A DNA stretch of 64,000 bases from positions 17,982,111 to 18,046,110 of the forward strand of contig NC_023754.2 of assembly GCF_000499845.2 (NCBI RefSeq). The letters are read 5' to 3'. This stretch comes from Phaseolus vulgaris. Lineage: Eukaryota > Streptophyta > Magnoliopsida > Fabales > Fabaceae. The notes below the pieces were generated by a model. That model was not told where the DNA came from. It was given only the letters and a program-made list of their open reading frames with translations, and did no database searches. A program made the position numbers and the translations under genes. Numbering within the stretch: position 1 is the first letter of the stretch; every line of letters starts with the position of its first letter. Below are positions 1-13,469 of this stretch, piece by piece.

Positions 1-2051
1 ATGTCAAATTGTATTAAAACTGAATTACAATGCAGATTGATAATAATAATGGTAAGAATAATATGTTTCTAATTAAAAAAAAATACTATCTCATTTTTAA
101 ATTAGTTAAACCCTTGATCTTTAAAATGCTAGTCATTCTGCATTTGGCATTCTTGTTATGACATTTTCTGGAGTGACGATTATGTGGCACTGTTTGATAT
201 TGATAAGTAAATTTTGGATGAGATATTTGGTTGTTGAATTGGTTGAGGGTAGAATGTGGTTTGTTGTTTAAAAAGCAACAAGCTTTTCATTTGATTTTTC
301 ATATGCATCATCATATCACAACACTTGCAGGCGTCATGTAAATTTGTGAACTTTAAAATTCTTTAAACATGGTGACTCTAGTGAAGTTCCGTGTAGAATT
401 TTCTTAGAAGCCACTCATGTTTTGAGATTGATGCACACTTTAAAATAATGGAAATTTGTAAGAGTATCATATATTGAGTTGTAGCAGCATCTCCTAATCC
501 AACAAGTAATGCATCAAGAAAAGAAATTAGCTAAAAATCAAAACGTTTCAGCCATTAACCATAATGGGAAAGTTTCAGAGACCAGGCAAGGAGAACTAAT
601 GCCACAACACTTTTTGAGTCCACACAAACCCACCATTCTCTTATACATAACGTCACTCCATCTACAACTATCCACATAAATTTAACAATTTAATATTATG
701 TTAATATTGTTACATCATAACTAGAGACTAATCTGGTTTATGACAGTGTAATTGTTGTTTAATAAACTAATTTTTGTATATAGTTGAGATCTGATTATTT
801 TTTGTAAGAACATGAGCACGAAATGTCTAACTGCTATGTACAAATATTGTATAAGTATCGTGACAGTGTTAATACGCCAGTGTGACAATAAATATAATAA
901 TACTTTTTTGGATAAAATAATCACAGTACTAACAATCAATCAATCAAAACCAGTCAACTGGTGTCACACCTGAGATAAAAGTTTCTGTATCAAATAAACT
1001 ATTAGTGGTCATTGGTGAAGATCGATCTTGACCTGAATTTCCTAGTTAATTGGGAAAGTTCCCAGGCACCAGCTTTGGATTATACATATCATGAGTTCAA
1101 GTTATTTATCCAAAACCACACTCATAATTAGTGATGACTCCATGATGTGGATTAACACAACTGCAAAGAAACTTTCAGAAAGGTGATTTTAATTTCTCTA
1201 GAAAATTGCAGGTTATGACTTATGTAGAAGTTGTGCAAAAAACTTGTCCAGAAGAAATTTATTTTAGTTTTCTTATTAAGAAGAGCATAAATAATGAGTA
1301 TTTAATATGAAGTAAAGAATGGTTGAGAAAGAAATCCATTTACACTTGATTGATCTAGGACAGATCACCATCTGTTGCGTGTAAGCATGAAGACCGCTGG
1401 TTGCGTTGAAAATGGGCTTAAAAATCAATGTGCCATCAACGTGGTTTTGATCTCAAATTTGGCAGCATTTGACTTACCTTAGCACTAATTAATTCTGCAT
1501 GTCCCATGCCTCCATGGCCAGCAATTAAATTAAGCAAAAGATGATGAAAGAACCATTCATTAATTAAATCTATTCAACATTGTTACCCTCTGAATGGCTA
1601 CTACTTTTGGGCGGTTTCAGAAGAACCAAATAAGCTGCCCTCACTCCTTAAGTCCAACAACTCTGAAGCAACACCTACCTCATTATTTCATACACAAGAT
1701 TCAAGACTGCACAGTTATAGCAGAATCATGTAATCAATTGCTAACTACTCACTTTGCAGATGCTTAACTAATTATCTTACAAAGTTTTAATCTATTATTG
1801 CAGTTGTGATTGCTGTTTTGTTACATCTGATATTGTGAAAAGTTATAAACAAATACATGTAGCAAAGTTGTTGAGGATGAAAATTGATGATCAATCCTGA
1901 TGCTTTTGTTTTGTTTTCTGTATATCTCAGATGATAAATTCTTGGTATGCTTTCCCTAAAGTTCATGGGTGTACAATCCAAAGAATGATTTTATAAAAGG
2001 TAAAGAAAAAATAAATAAAAGAATTTCATGAATGAATTAGAGGATGATATT
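1..2051. other. A/T-rich spacer downstream of the CCR3-like gene
   Basis: I see no supported gene here. The open frames present are short (under 75 codons), low in complexity and lack recognisable motifs. The last few hundred bases should hold the 3' UTR and polyadenylation region of the minus-strand receptor kinase gene that ends at 2052. Sequence around 1340-1700 is less A/T-biased than its surroundings but has no readable protein. Confidence 0.5.
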
Positions 2052-4448
2052 TCATTCAAGAGGGGCAGAGAAGGATGCCAGGGAGATGCTAGTAGGGCTG
2101 CCTTCAATGAAAGCCAATGCCCTCTCCAAGTTAGCAACTATGTCAGTCATTTCTGGCCTCTCTTTTCCCTCCATGTTCACACAGTGCATAGCAGTGTAAG
2201 CCATGATCTCAAGGGACTCAACCTCATTTACTTCTGGCTGTCCAACTCTGTAATCCAACACACTCCAAAGCTCTCCTGATGCTATCTTTGGACCTGTGTG
2301 TTCCACTACCCCTATAGGGCTTGACCCATCTTCAGTTTTGAACACAGCTCTCTTTCCTGTCAGAAGCTCCAGCATCACCACTCCTAAACCATACACATCA
2401 CTCTTTGTGGTTAGCACATTCAACACATAGTACTCAGGGTCTATGTAGCCAACAGTTCCAACTGCCTTGGTGGACATCAATTCTTGCTCAGTCTCGGGCC
2501 AAATTAGTGACAATCCAAAGTCTGATACTCTGGCATTCCAGTTTGAGTCCAAAAGTATATTTGATGACTTGATATCCCTGTGAATAATGGGTGGCACAGC
2601 ATAGTTGTGAATGTACTCAATTCCCCTAGCAGCGCCCAATGCAACCTTGATCCTCATCTTCCAAGAATTTAAAATGCTGCTACTCTTCTCAGTATTGTTT
2701 TTGTCATGCAAATGGTCATAAAGTGAGCCATTGCTCATGTACTCATAGACCAAAAGCCTCTCATCATTCTCCTCGCAGAACCCAATTAGCCTCACCAAAT
2801 GCTTGTGGTGAAGCCGGGATAGCATGGCCAGTTCAGAATCAAAAGCAATTTCTTTCTCCTGAAATTTCTTCTTCATGGTACTAGTATCTCCTCTTTTAAT
2901 AGCCACTTCACGACCATCTCCAAGCATACCTTTGTAAACACTGCCGAAGCTACCAGCACCTATCTTATTATGCAATGAGAAATTCTCAGTGGCTGTTGCC
3001 AGTTCACGCAATGAGAAACTCTCAGTCCTGTCCACATGCTTGGATGATGAACCACTCCTATGCCTCCTCAATCTTCTTGACCCATGGCTTTTACTAGAAA
3101 AAGTTCTAAAGGTTGTCCCATTTGAACCAACATTAGGCATTGGGATTATATCCACATAGGCATCACTCTCTGAGCTTGTAGGCTTCACAGAACTATTACT
3201 TACTTCTCTCCTCACCAAAACCCTCTTTGCACCAAACCAGAGGAAATAAACAATAGTGCAAAGACCGGCAAAAGCCCCAACTGATCCAACAACCATAAAC
3301 ACCACAAACTCCTTCAATTTTCTTCCTTCATGTGAAGAAGACACTTGTGATGATTCTGGTGGAAACAATGGCACAGCCAGTGGAACCTCAGTGTGGCAAG
3401 CATAACAAATTTTCCCAGACCCGTGACAAAGAGCATCAGAATCAGGATATGTACCACAAGAGCTACCACATCCATCCTCAACACAAGGAGCCGGGAGAAT
3501 CACTCCCAATGGAATCTCATTAGGCACATCAAACCCACCCTTACCACCCCAACAAACCACAGACAAATTCCCAGTCATCAACCCACAAATATAATCCAAA
3601 CCAGCAACAAGAGACTCAAAAGAAACACCCTTCACCACATCACTATCAAAACCACCCCCCCAACACACAACAACCCCATTCCTCCGCCTAATGCCACACG
3701 TGAAACCGTCTCCCAAAGCAAGACTCGAAAAATCTAAAGAACCTAAAAAAACACTGTTTCCAAGTTGACCTGAACTATTGTTCCCTCCACAAATCAAAGC
3801 CCCATGAAGAGTCAAACCACATGCATGAGACACCCCAGCAACCAAACTCGTCATAGAAATATTCTCAAACTTTCTTTGAATCTGACCAATGATATATGCA
3901 CCCTCATCATCACCACCACCCCAGCAGACAACCCTCCCGCTCTCTCTCAATATCCCACATGAAAAACCACGACCACATGTGACGCTTCGAAACCTTAAGC
4001 TCTCCGAGGGAGAAACAAGCTCCATCCTCCCGTTTCCTCTCCAGCACCTCACCACACCGGATTGCACCTCCCTCGCGCACACCTGGGAATCACCAACAGA
4101 CACGTCGGCCAACTGCACCACGTCGCTGTGGAAGACCCTCTTGGGGTAGAACGCACCGTCTGCGGCGGCGGTATCCCAGCAGTGGAGGCTCCACCCGCCG
4201 GAGCGCAGACCGCAGAAGAAGCTCCTGCCGCCGGATATGGTCTCAAAGGAGGCGTTGGGGAGCGTGAGAGGGACGCGCCTGCCGTCCCGGGAGCACTGTA
4301 TGCGGTGGTGGAGCTCCCCGGCGACGACACCGCACACGGTTGCGGTGCCGTACGTGACGGCGATGGTTGCGGCGGAGCCGAGGCCGTGCACGGCGGTTAT
4401 AGAGAAAACGGCGAAGAGGGAGAGGGAGAGAGTGAAGGGTGGTGTCAT
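2052..4448 (-). CDS. CCR3: CRINKLY4-related receptor-like serine/threonine kinase (CCR3-like)
   Basis: This is an intact, intronless 798-residue single-pass plasma-membrane receptor kinase. Residues 1-22 look like a signal peptide. Residues about 25-315 form the crinkly-type RCC1-like ectodomain, with recurring C-W-G-G and C-G-I/L motifs. A short Cys-rich stretch follows at about 322-351, with six cysteines. A membrane segment lies near 380-403, followed by basic residues. The kinase domain runs from about 492 to 770: glycine loop GAGSFG at 497-502, VAIK lysine at 518, HRDIKSSN at 623-630, SDFG at 642-645 and DPEYY at 670-674. Every catalytic motif is present and it is an RD kinase, so it should be active. 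The kinase part resembles Arabidopsis CCR3 more than ACR4; CCR4 is the main alternative. Ligand and substrate cannot be read from sequence. The start is the ATG that begins the signal peptide. The 5' end of the gene is notably more G+C-rich than the flanks. Confidence 0.93.
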   Translation of the reverse strand: MTPPFTLSLSLFAVFSITAVHGLGSAATIAVTYGTATVCGVVAGELHHRIQCSRDGRRVPLTLPNASFETISGGRSFFCGLRSGGWSLHCWDTAAADGAFYPKRVFHSDVVQLADVSVGDSQVCAREVQSGVVRCWRGNGRMELVSPSESLRFRSVTCGRGFSCGILRESGRVVCWGGGDDEGAYIIGQIQRKFENISMTSLVAGVSHACGLTLHGALICGGNNSSGQLGNSVFLGSLDFSSLALGDGFTCGIRRRNGVVVCWGGGFDSDVVKGVSFESLVAGLDYICGLMTGNLSVVCWGGKGGFDVPNEIPLGVILPAPCVEDGCGSSCGTYPDSDALCHGSGKICYACHTEVPLAVPLFPPESSQVSSSHEGRKLKEFVVFMVVGSVGAFAGLCTIVYFLWFGAKRVLVRREVSNSSVKPTSSESDAYVDIIPMPNVGSNGTTFRTFSSKSHGSRRLRRHRSGSSSKHVDRTESFSLRELATATENFSLHNKIGAGSFGSVYKGMLGDGREVAIKRGDTSTMKKKFQEKEIAFDSELAMLSRLHHKHLVRLIGFCEENDERLLVYEYMSNGSLYDHLHDKNNTEKSSSILNSWKMRIKVALGAARGIEYIHNYAVPPIIHRDIKSSNILLDSNWNARVSDFGLSLIWPETEQELMSTKAVGTVGYIDPEYYVLNVLTTKSDVYGLGVVMLELLTGKRAVFKTEDGSSPIGVVEHTGPKIASGELWSVLDYRVGQPEVNEVESLEIMAYTAMHCVNMEGKERPEMTDIVANLERALAFIEGSPTSISLASFSAPLE

Positions 4449-4481
4449 TGGGAAGGTGTGAGTTTCTTCTTCTTCATTTGA

Positions 4482-7400
4482 GAGGGAAATTATTGTGAGG
4501 AGTTTGAAGGTGACACCATTTGCGAGAGACTAATAGAGAAAGTGTGTGAGAAAATAAATGCAAACGGTAAACATTAACTATGCTATTAATTTTATTTTAC
4601 ATTTATTTGTTCAAAAATATAATTGTAAATTAATATGGGTTGTTCGTTTCTTAATAGATTTATAACATTGTTTTTTATTTCTCCTTTGAGGACCAGGGAA
4701 TATAATTAAAAAGAATGAGGTGGTGATGATGTCTTATTCACATAAATGGTAAATTTGATGGCAAATAACTTAGATTTCAAACAAAATTTAATAACAGTTA
4801 AATAAATTTTTAAATTATTGTGAAATAATGATAATAATAATAATATTTTATTTTTATAATCAATACTAATTAAAATTAAAAATATTTTAAATGTAATATT
4901 TGGCGTTATTAATATATTTTTACTTACAATGTTTATTTTTATATCTTCAAATATATTGTCTATTGTCTTTTCTTAACAAAAATGTTTTGCATGTGATCTT
5001 TATTTTTATAAATAAAGAAAAATAAAAATAAAATATTTTTATGAATTATTAGGATCACATATGAGAATAAGTGAGAAACCAAAAAATATATTTAGAGAAA
5101 AAAATTAACTGTCTTATTTATATGGAGAAAAACATATATTAAAAGCTTAATTTTTTTTACAAAAATTAATTATGTATATGTATATGTATATCTATATATA
5201 GAGAGAGAGTTTTCCAATTGTAATCTCTTTAATTAGTAGTAAAAATCGTCTTAAATGTATATAGAAACATAACTAATATTTTTATTAAAATGATTTATAT
5301 TTTTTAATATAAATTTAACATTATAAATGTTTAAAGTAATAAAAATTAAATAATATACAAATATGATTGAAAAAAAGACTGTTTAAGATAATATGTATAG
5401 TTGTTTTAAAGATATATAAGTAAAATTTATTCCAAAATAAACTAATTATTATTTGTAGTAGTATTAATAGTAATTTTGAATGTAAAAATATTGTATATTC
5501 TCAACATAGTGTAGCACTTTTCTATAATTTTAAAATTTTAAATCAACAGGTATTTTAAATTTTGTTCTTAATACCGTTACTCAAATTTAGTCTTCAATTT
5601 TTAATATTTTATATTAAACTTTTTATTTTGTCTTACATTTAAATAATTTATTTTTTTCATTAAAATATATTTTTTTATCATGTCTTTTATCTCTCATATA
5701 TTATTATCAAATTTAATATATTTTTCTTTGTTAATAATTAATATTATTTTAAAGTAGCATGCAATCAAACAAAACGTTTCTTTGACTGAATATAATGTCT
5801 TTCCATTCATATATCTATTTTTCAATTTACATTTTTAAAAGTTTACAGTTAGTTTTGTGTTTATAATTAAGAAGAAGATTGAATGCGTTGCAGTTGAGGA
5901 CAGTGTGGTCCCTCAAAATATTGGAAAACTCGTGATGTCGTAATGGTAATAAATGGTTGCGTTTTGAGCACAAAACCCTAATTAAGGAATTGAATTTTTA
6001 TCTTTTTCTTTTTCTTTTTATTCTCCTAATTATTTAAATAAAAATTAATGTATAAATTAGATTCAGGAATTTGTCAACGCGAGTAAGAGCTTTAAACTTT
6101 ATAAATTATTTTCTGTTTTTTAAGTGATGTATTTGCGAAAGGTTTTTATTTTATTTTTATTTTTAAAGTTTAAAACAATATTAATTATTATTTTTTTGTT
6201 ATATTTCTATATTTCATCTAATTTTTATTTAGTTTACATGTATATATTTATTAAAGTGTACAAATGCAAGATAAAATATAAAATTTTGTAAATTTTCTAG
6301 AAAAAAAATTCATTAACAAAATATTTACATCATCAATAAAGTTAAACCAATGTTTTTTTTGTTGTATGATAATTTTGTATTTGCCCTTTATAAGGATATT
6401 TTCAATGCAAATTTCTATTTAGGATCTTTAATTTAAGACTTAATCCCATAAAAGAAAACATCCGTTGTAATATGTAATGTGATATGATGAAAGTCTGAAT
6501 ATTTTATAAAATCTTAAGTATTTATAATTAAAAAAAAAATTAATTATACAATTAAATTATTTGTTAACTCATACAGAATTGAAGTGTCAATATAATAAAT
6601 AATTGGAAGAATATGTTTGATGAGATTTCACTACTTAAACCAAAATTACAAGAAAATCTTAAAAATTATATAAAAGATTGGTCAAAGTAAAATAAGATCT
6701 TATGAGAAGATCTTATAAACTTTTGCATTAAAAAATGTTCGCACAGTTTGGTTGATTTCTTAGATTCACTCATATTTTTACTATCACATTAAAATAATAT
6801 ATTTAATTATTAATAAATAATTCTCAAATTCTAGTGAAATTTATTATCTTTGTTCTCTTGATAAACCTTAAACTATATATAAATTATTTTTAAAGAATAA
6901 TATGGACGTATATATTGAAAAAAATAATATTTTTTTATGTTATTTTTAGATAATAGTGAATTAAATTCTAGATTTTTCTACTATAGTAACTCAAATACTA
7001 TTTCATACTTATTTGGATCACTTAATAATTTCTATGAGATAATAATAAATATTACTTATAATAATTTTTATCTCAATTATTATCTTATAATTTTAATTAT
7101 AATATTAATTGTTAGATTAAATACTTATTATTAGATTAAAAATAATAATTAATCATTATAATATAATTCTTTATATAATTTAAATATCACAATTTAATTA
7201 TAACTTGAACACTTGATCTTTGTCGCAGTTTATCCAACATTCAACAATTTAACCATAAATGGTTGAATTTTTTAGATTTATATAATCTCTAGTGTATGAT
7301 TGGACTGTAAGTCTACATAATCTCTACTATAAGACAATTGACACTATTTAAAAGTAAAAAAATATTTTATTCAAAGAAAAAACTAGTGAAAGTATAATTA

Positions 7401-8248
7401 GAAAATTATTTAGTGAGGAAAAAAATAAAAGAATATTTAAAATTACTATATTATCTTTGTATACTATTTATATAATTTTTAAATAACATATTTATTTCCT
7501 TTATAAGAAAACTATAAAGTAATATTTCAAAATCAATTTAAAGAACATTATCATTATAGACATAATTAGTGTATAATGGATTATTATTATTATATAATTT
7601 TTTTTGTTGAATAGTTTTTTGATATTTTTAAAATTAATTTATATTAAAAATAAAATTCCTAAAAAATCAGCATTTTTATTCAATAATTAATAAATATATT
7701 ATTTTAATATTAATAGTAACTTTTATTACCGTTAAATTAACCTGTAATATCTTAATAAAATATTTGTAAATGTATTAACAAGTGACAGTATCAAAACTAG
7801 TATAAACATCCTTAATTAAAAGTTGTTAGAATCAAATTAACATATTTATTAAATTTAGAAAATAAAAGTTATTAAATTTTCTTAGAAATACTAATTTTAA
7901 TACAAGCTAATTTTAAAGGTAGAAAAAACTTATTTATTTTTATCTTTTTTCAAAGGTTTTGCTACATTGAAAGAATGTGGTGAGTGATACATTTTGATGA
8001 TTTTTAATGTTGAGTACTGTTGTAGAAATACTGTTTAAGTTTCACTTATTATCATTATCGAATTTATTTATAGTTATATCTAGTAAATGTACATCCAACA
8101 ATTTTGTTGTATCTATCTAACATAAGAAGTTGCCTTTATTATTGAACCAAAACTAAAGATTTTTTTCTTCTTGCATCTCTATTTTCTTTTCTCCCTGATA
8201 TTGTTTATATTAAAAAAATTAAAATAATATGTATATATATATATATAT
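4482..8248. other. A/T-rich intergenic spacer
   Basis: The segment nearest 4482 should contain the promoter and leader of the minus-strand kinase gene, but I cannot fix a TATA box. The rest is poly-A/T-rich sequence with short TATATG and GA runs near 5170-5210. Open frames such as the one at 6937-7134 are made almost only of codons expected from A/T-rich DNA (Ile, Asn, Tyr, Leu) and have no motif. I see no gene. Confidence 0.5.
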
Positions 8249-8625
8249 CACTACAAGAAAATTATCAAATAAAAACCAATTTTTAAAGACCAAAATAATT
8301 AGTTGCAATAGTAACTAAAGTAAAAACCATTTTAGAAACTAAAAAAATGTTTATAAATTAGTTTCTATTATTGTTAAATAGTTTCTAAATTGGTATCTAA
8401 TTAGCTACCAAGGTTTTAACTACCAATTATTTAGTTTCTAAATTTGGTAGCAAAAATATTGGTTGTTAATTAGATAGCAATTTAGAAACCATTTAACAAT
8501 AATAGAAACTCATTTAGAAACCAAAAAGTATTTAGTCCCTAAAATGGTCTATAATTTAGTCATTATAGTAATTAATTATGTTTGATCTCTAAAATTGGTT
8601 TCTATTTCATAATTGTATTGTAGTG
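8249..8625. mobile_element. Foldback MITE with CACTA-type ends (best-preserved copy)
   Basis: The element starts CACTACAAGAAAA and ends in the near-complement ...TTGTAGTG. The inverted ends continue inward through TTTTTAAAGAC/CTCTAAAA-like sequence. Inside, arms at 8361-8392 and 8478-8509 are inverted copies of each other, 32 bases with one mismatch by eye, so the transcript would fold into a long hairpin. Flanks are TAT on the left and TAC on the right, a possible imperfect 3-bp target duplication. It has no coding capacity. The CACTA (En/Spm) assignment rests only on the terminal sequence. Confidence 0.8.
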
Positions 8626-11600
8626 TACTATCAAGGTTAAATGGTCTCGGAGTGTTTAAGTATCCGGTATTGATCAAGACATGTTTAAATGCATTAAGGT
8701 TAAAAAATATTAATAAGGCCGGTCATGATTCACGTACTATGTGACACAACAGTATCATAACGATATAAATAAGCTTAATAATTATTATTATGTATTTATT
8801 ATATCAAATACTTAGAGTGTCTAAACATCTTTTACAACTATTTTTCTGATCAATAATTAAAAAAAAAAGTAAAGTATCATCGAAACAAAGTTAATTGTTT
8901 AGGGTTTAATTTTTTGCCATTTTTTTACAAGAAAATTATATATTATGTATTTTAAAGAATTACATTCATAATATAGTTGAATTAAACTAAATATATAGCA
9001 AAAATTAATCACCCAATTTGATATGCACTTATAAATTGATTTTAAAGAAATGAATGAGTTCATCAAAGTCAACCCTAATCCATCATCACCTTTAGAAAGC
9101 TAAACACACCTTTTAATGCAGGAACATCTACACTGTTCACAGATGTCATCTTTCTTTAGCTATTGGAACATTCTATGCCTTTTGAAATTTTTATAATTAT
9201 ACATTTCAAATGTTGTTCTGTTTTAAGAAATAGTATTTTATGGAGTAACATCATATAAATACCTTCCCTTCTCAAAACATAAATTTTTTTTTGGAGGATT
9301 GAACAATCATGCAAAGTTGACATAAATAACATAAGATGAGTTAGTTGTTTATGTGACATGTGAACCTCTTCAGAGATATTTAATTTGAAAGAATGCAGAC
9401 TTTTGACTTATATGCATATGCTATATTTTGCAAATTTGGTTTGGTAGGTTAAAAAATTAACTCTGCTTTTACCCACTCAGTCTCTGCAAGAAACAACTAG
9501 CACACAAAAGTGAGGTGTCATCAATTTTTTGAGAATATTAATTAATTCCTTCAGTTCAAGGAAAAAATAAAAAAAGAAAGGTTGATGCTATTCAGGATCC
9601 AAGTTGTGTCTCTGAGCTAGGTAAACTTTTTTTTGGTCTGTTTAACTTAGATTGGTGTGTAGCATTAATTATTAAGAGTTAAGTGTGAAGTTGACCTAAT
9701 TCGCATCATGTTATGAATTCTTTCAATTTAAAAGAGAATAATGAACAATGGTACGTAGTATTAGAGCCCACACCAACCCTATCTACACATCTTAAACTAA
9801 CCCTTTCTCTAGTGAGCTTTGTTGTACATCTTAAAAATGGGTTAGTTTGTTTATTTTGACTTCATTTGTTATTATTTTGTTAAAAATTAAATGAATTTGT
9901 ATGAATAGTAAATACTAATTCATCTCTTCATAAGATGGATTGGTGGACAGATCCACCATCTTTTAATTGATTTTACTTTTTAAACCATAAAATACAAAAA
10001 AAGTAATAAATTAAACAAAATTTAAATATTATAATAAAAAAAGTTTAATATCTAATAAAATAAACTAAATATCAACCTATTTTAATAAATTAAATAATAT
10101 ATAAAAAAAAATTACGTAAAATTTTTTTTATATAAAACATTAATAACTACTAATTTGTATTCTAAATATATAAGATTTCTTTTTAAAAATATGAAAAATA
10201 AAAATAATAAATTGGTCTACCAAAAATAAAAATAATCATTTCGGTCTGCATCATAACTTGCTTTTTTCACTAAATTTATCCTTAATAGAATTTAAAAGTA
10301 TTTTTTTTAATAAAATCTTTTATTTTGGATATTATTATAAAACTTTTGATATTATCTTAATTAAAAATAATCACTTGTCATTACATAAAAAATATTATTA
10401 AAAAACTATATTAAAATGCATATGTTAAAAATACGATACACTTTAAAATAGATTAATTAACACTTAAATTAGTTACATAGTAGCTAAAGAGAATGACTAT
10501 TATAATTGAGTCAAATTAATTATATTTTATGTTAGAAGTATTTATGCTGTGAGTGTTGAGAGTTATTGTTGTGTATCCAACATCATTGCCCAACAACCGT
10601 GTGCAGCATTATTAAACTTTCTTGTTCGACTCTGTCTATGTTTTTGTTTCTAAATAAATGAATTTAATCTTTTTACCTTAAAATAAAAATAATTAAAAAA
10701 AAAGTAATTTGACTTTTTGAGTATTGAGACTGAGGAAGAAGCTTAGTTGTTCACGAAGAAGGACACAATTAAGATAGCTTTTAATTTGGAAGTTCTAACA
10801 GAGACAAAAGCTAATTAACAAATGATAAGATAAAATTGTAAGTCAATGACAGCCATACAACTCTTCATAACACTGCAAATCGGTTATCACAGCTCTTCAT
10901 AATGTCTTCAATCTTAAAAGCAGTGAAATGCCACATCTTTAAATAATGAAAATTGTCATTAAACTAAAAAATATTATTAAATAAAAAATAATTAATTATT
11001 ATATTAATTAAATTAAATATTATTTTAAACAGTAAAAAATTATTAATATATAAAATAATTTTTAATATAATAAAATTTTTAAATTTATATGTAGTTCGTT
11101 ATCAAGTTGTAAGTTTTAGTTATTAATTTTAGAATCTAACATAATTAAAATTTTATAATTAATTAATTAATATAATAACTAATTATTTTTTATTTTATAA
11201 TTTTTTTTAGTAGTATAATACGTGGTTAGAATATTAAGAATACAATAAAAAAACATTCCACGAAAGTTATTAAAAAGTAGATAATTAAGATATATATACA
11301 TATTATTTGTATTATGTAATAGAGTTAAAATTTTCTAAACTCTCACATCAACTCTATGTCATGGACTGGTTAATCATTTGATAAAATTGTTAATTATTTC
11401 ACTAAAATAATTTATATTTAAATATTTTTATCTTTTTTATTTTTTATACGTTTCTATAGTTTAATTTAGACACTTTATTAGTTTCTACATTTTCTTTATT
11501 TTTTTAATTTATTTTAGACATTTTATTATTTTATTTTTCTATATCTTTACATTTTTTATAGTATTTTCCTGGATTCTCTATTTTTGTAACTTTGTAGTTT

Positions 11601-12913
11601 TAATTTTTGACACATATTTACCCATTCGAATAGATTTGTTTAAAGTAATATTTTTTGTTTTTAAAGATACTTGTAAATATTTAATCTATTAAAATTTAAC
11701 ATATAGAACTATAATGAAATTTTTATCATAAAATATGAAATAACAGAAATGAAAAAGTAAATGGTTCATTCCTCAGATACTTACATAGAAAACTTGTTTT
11801 GGAAATAAAAGAGTTTGTTCAGAATTTGAAAGTTAAACTATGTTTGAATTAAAATAAAAAGATATATTTTTTATGAATTGAATTCTAGTAGACCAAATAA
11901 AGAGGGATATATAAGAATGTTACTTCTAAAAAAACAATTTTAGAATTTTAGAATTTAATTCAAATATATCAGAATTACTAGTTCGTTAATAAACACAAAA
12001 ACAGGTTTGTTTGTGTTGTATATTGTGTTAATGGTTTTTGTTGGTATACTAAGTTCATATGTAATAAAACGGATTTTTAATTTTAAGTGTCGATTTTTAA
12101 AAAAATAGCACATTATCCAAGTGATTGAACGTTTATTTATTTATTAATTCTAATATTTTGTAAAATTAAATAAAATTAAAATAAATAATAAAAGATAAAG
12201 AAATTAAACTATTAAATTTGAAAAAGATGTTAAACCATTAATAGATTAAAAGAATATGATGAATAAACTATAATAAGTATATTATTTTAAGGTTAAACTT
12301 TACAAAATCATCTTTTATATAAATTACTTAAAATTAAATTTATCCTGATAAATTTAAATTATAAATTTATTTTATTAAATTATTTAAATCTCAATTTTTT
12401 AAGTAAATGAACATATATTGCTTGACTATAAATTTAATTCCTTACAAATTATAATTAATCAACATAATAGAATAACACTTTTAGCATGCCTAACTAAAAT
12501 CAATATGTTCCTAACATTAATTTTAACTAGGTGTTTTTTTTTTCAAAACATTGTTTGATGCTAATCAAAGATTATTAAATTAACATAAATATTAAACATA
12601 TAGAGAAGAAATTTCATTACATTTAATTTTAATAAAAAAAATTACACACTGAATGTTATTTTGTATGTCTTTTCATTATATTGTTCTTGTTTAAGAAACA
12701 AAATTCAATACTTGAAGAGAATCTTCTTTATTGATGCTTCATTAAATTTTCTTTCATACCTAAGTTTTAAGTTTAACAGTTTGATATCAAAAAACTACTT
12801 CATTTTCTTAAAAAATATTATCATATTCAATCATTTTTGTTTCTAATTTCAGTTTCAAATAAAGTAAGAGACTGCTTGGTTCTATCTAATATTTCGTACT
12901 GCACCTCTATGCG
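8626..12913. other. A/T-rich intergenic spacer
   Basis: There is no supported gene. The segment is dominated by A/T-rich low-complexity DNA. A short ORF at 9156-9359 and one at 12661-12846 have no recognisable motif. A badly decayed relative of the 8249 MITE may lie inside it, at 10968-11216. Confidence 0.5.
10968..11216. mobile_element. Decayed foldback MITE relative
   Basis: The order of short blocks (ATTAAATAAAAA, AATAATTAATTATTAT, ATTAAATTAAATATTATTTT, then TAACTAATTATTTTTTAT near the end) follows the layout of the MITE family seen at 22192 and 43802. The ends are too decayed to define. Strong A/T bias makes chance similarity possible. Confidence 0.35.
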
Positions 12914-13139
12914 TTTCTTCCTGCACCCCTATTCAAATTACCCTTTCATATTTTTCATTAAGTTTTTTTTAATTCTGAAATTTTAAATTTGGATATTTTT
13001 AGAATTATAACATCTGGAAGTTAAAGTTTGTAATTTTTTTTATTTTGAATTTTACAATTTAAGATACAAATTTGTATTCCAGATGTAGAATCCGAAATGG
13101 ATATTTTGAAAATTTGAAAATATTGGGTGCAGGAAGAAA
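12914..13139. mobile_element. Small MITE with perfect 15-bp terminal inverted repeats
   Basis: TTTCTTCCTGCACCC at 12914-12928 is matched exactly by its complement GGGTGCAGGAAGAAA at 13125-13139. The 226-bp interior is A/T-rich and non-coding. No clear target-site duplication is visible, so the superfamily is not assigned. Related sequence with GGGTGCAGG and TACAGGAAGAA occurs near 61291-61320. Confidence 0.65.
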
Positions 13140-13469
13140 ATTTGCCTCTATATTATAATGACAAAGATAATTAGGTCAAACTTTATGTTTAAAGGCCCAA
13201 ATCAGTTTCTAGGCCCAAATCACTACAATGTGTCTTAGGCGATCTCCTAATATTATCTAATATATATTATCTTGATGCGGATAAAACTCTGAAAAATGAC
13301 ATAATTTATTCTCCCGTAAATTATCATTATTAAAAATAAATAAATTATATGAAGAAAAAAATATAAAAATTCACATTAAAAATGGGAAACTTATTTTTGT
13401 AGTGGATAGATAGAAAACAGAAACTTGCTTTTTGTTGTGAATGACAATTTAATTAAAATAAATAATACC

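Noticed and set aside
4049..4481. Several open frames of up to 139 codons on both strands over the start of the kinase gene
   Set aside because: They overlap the intact CCR3-like coding sequence in other frames, lack motifs, and follow from the local G+C bias.
6937..7134. 65-codon plus-strand ORF
   Set aside because: It is made almost entirely of Asn, Tyr, Ile and Leu as expected from A/T-rich DNA, with no domain.
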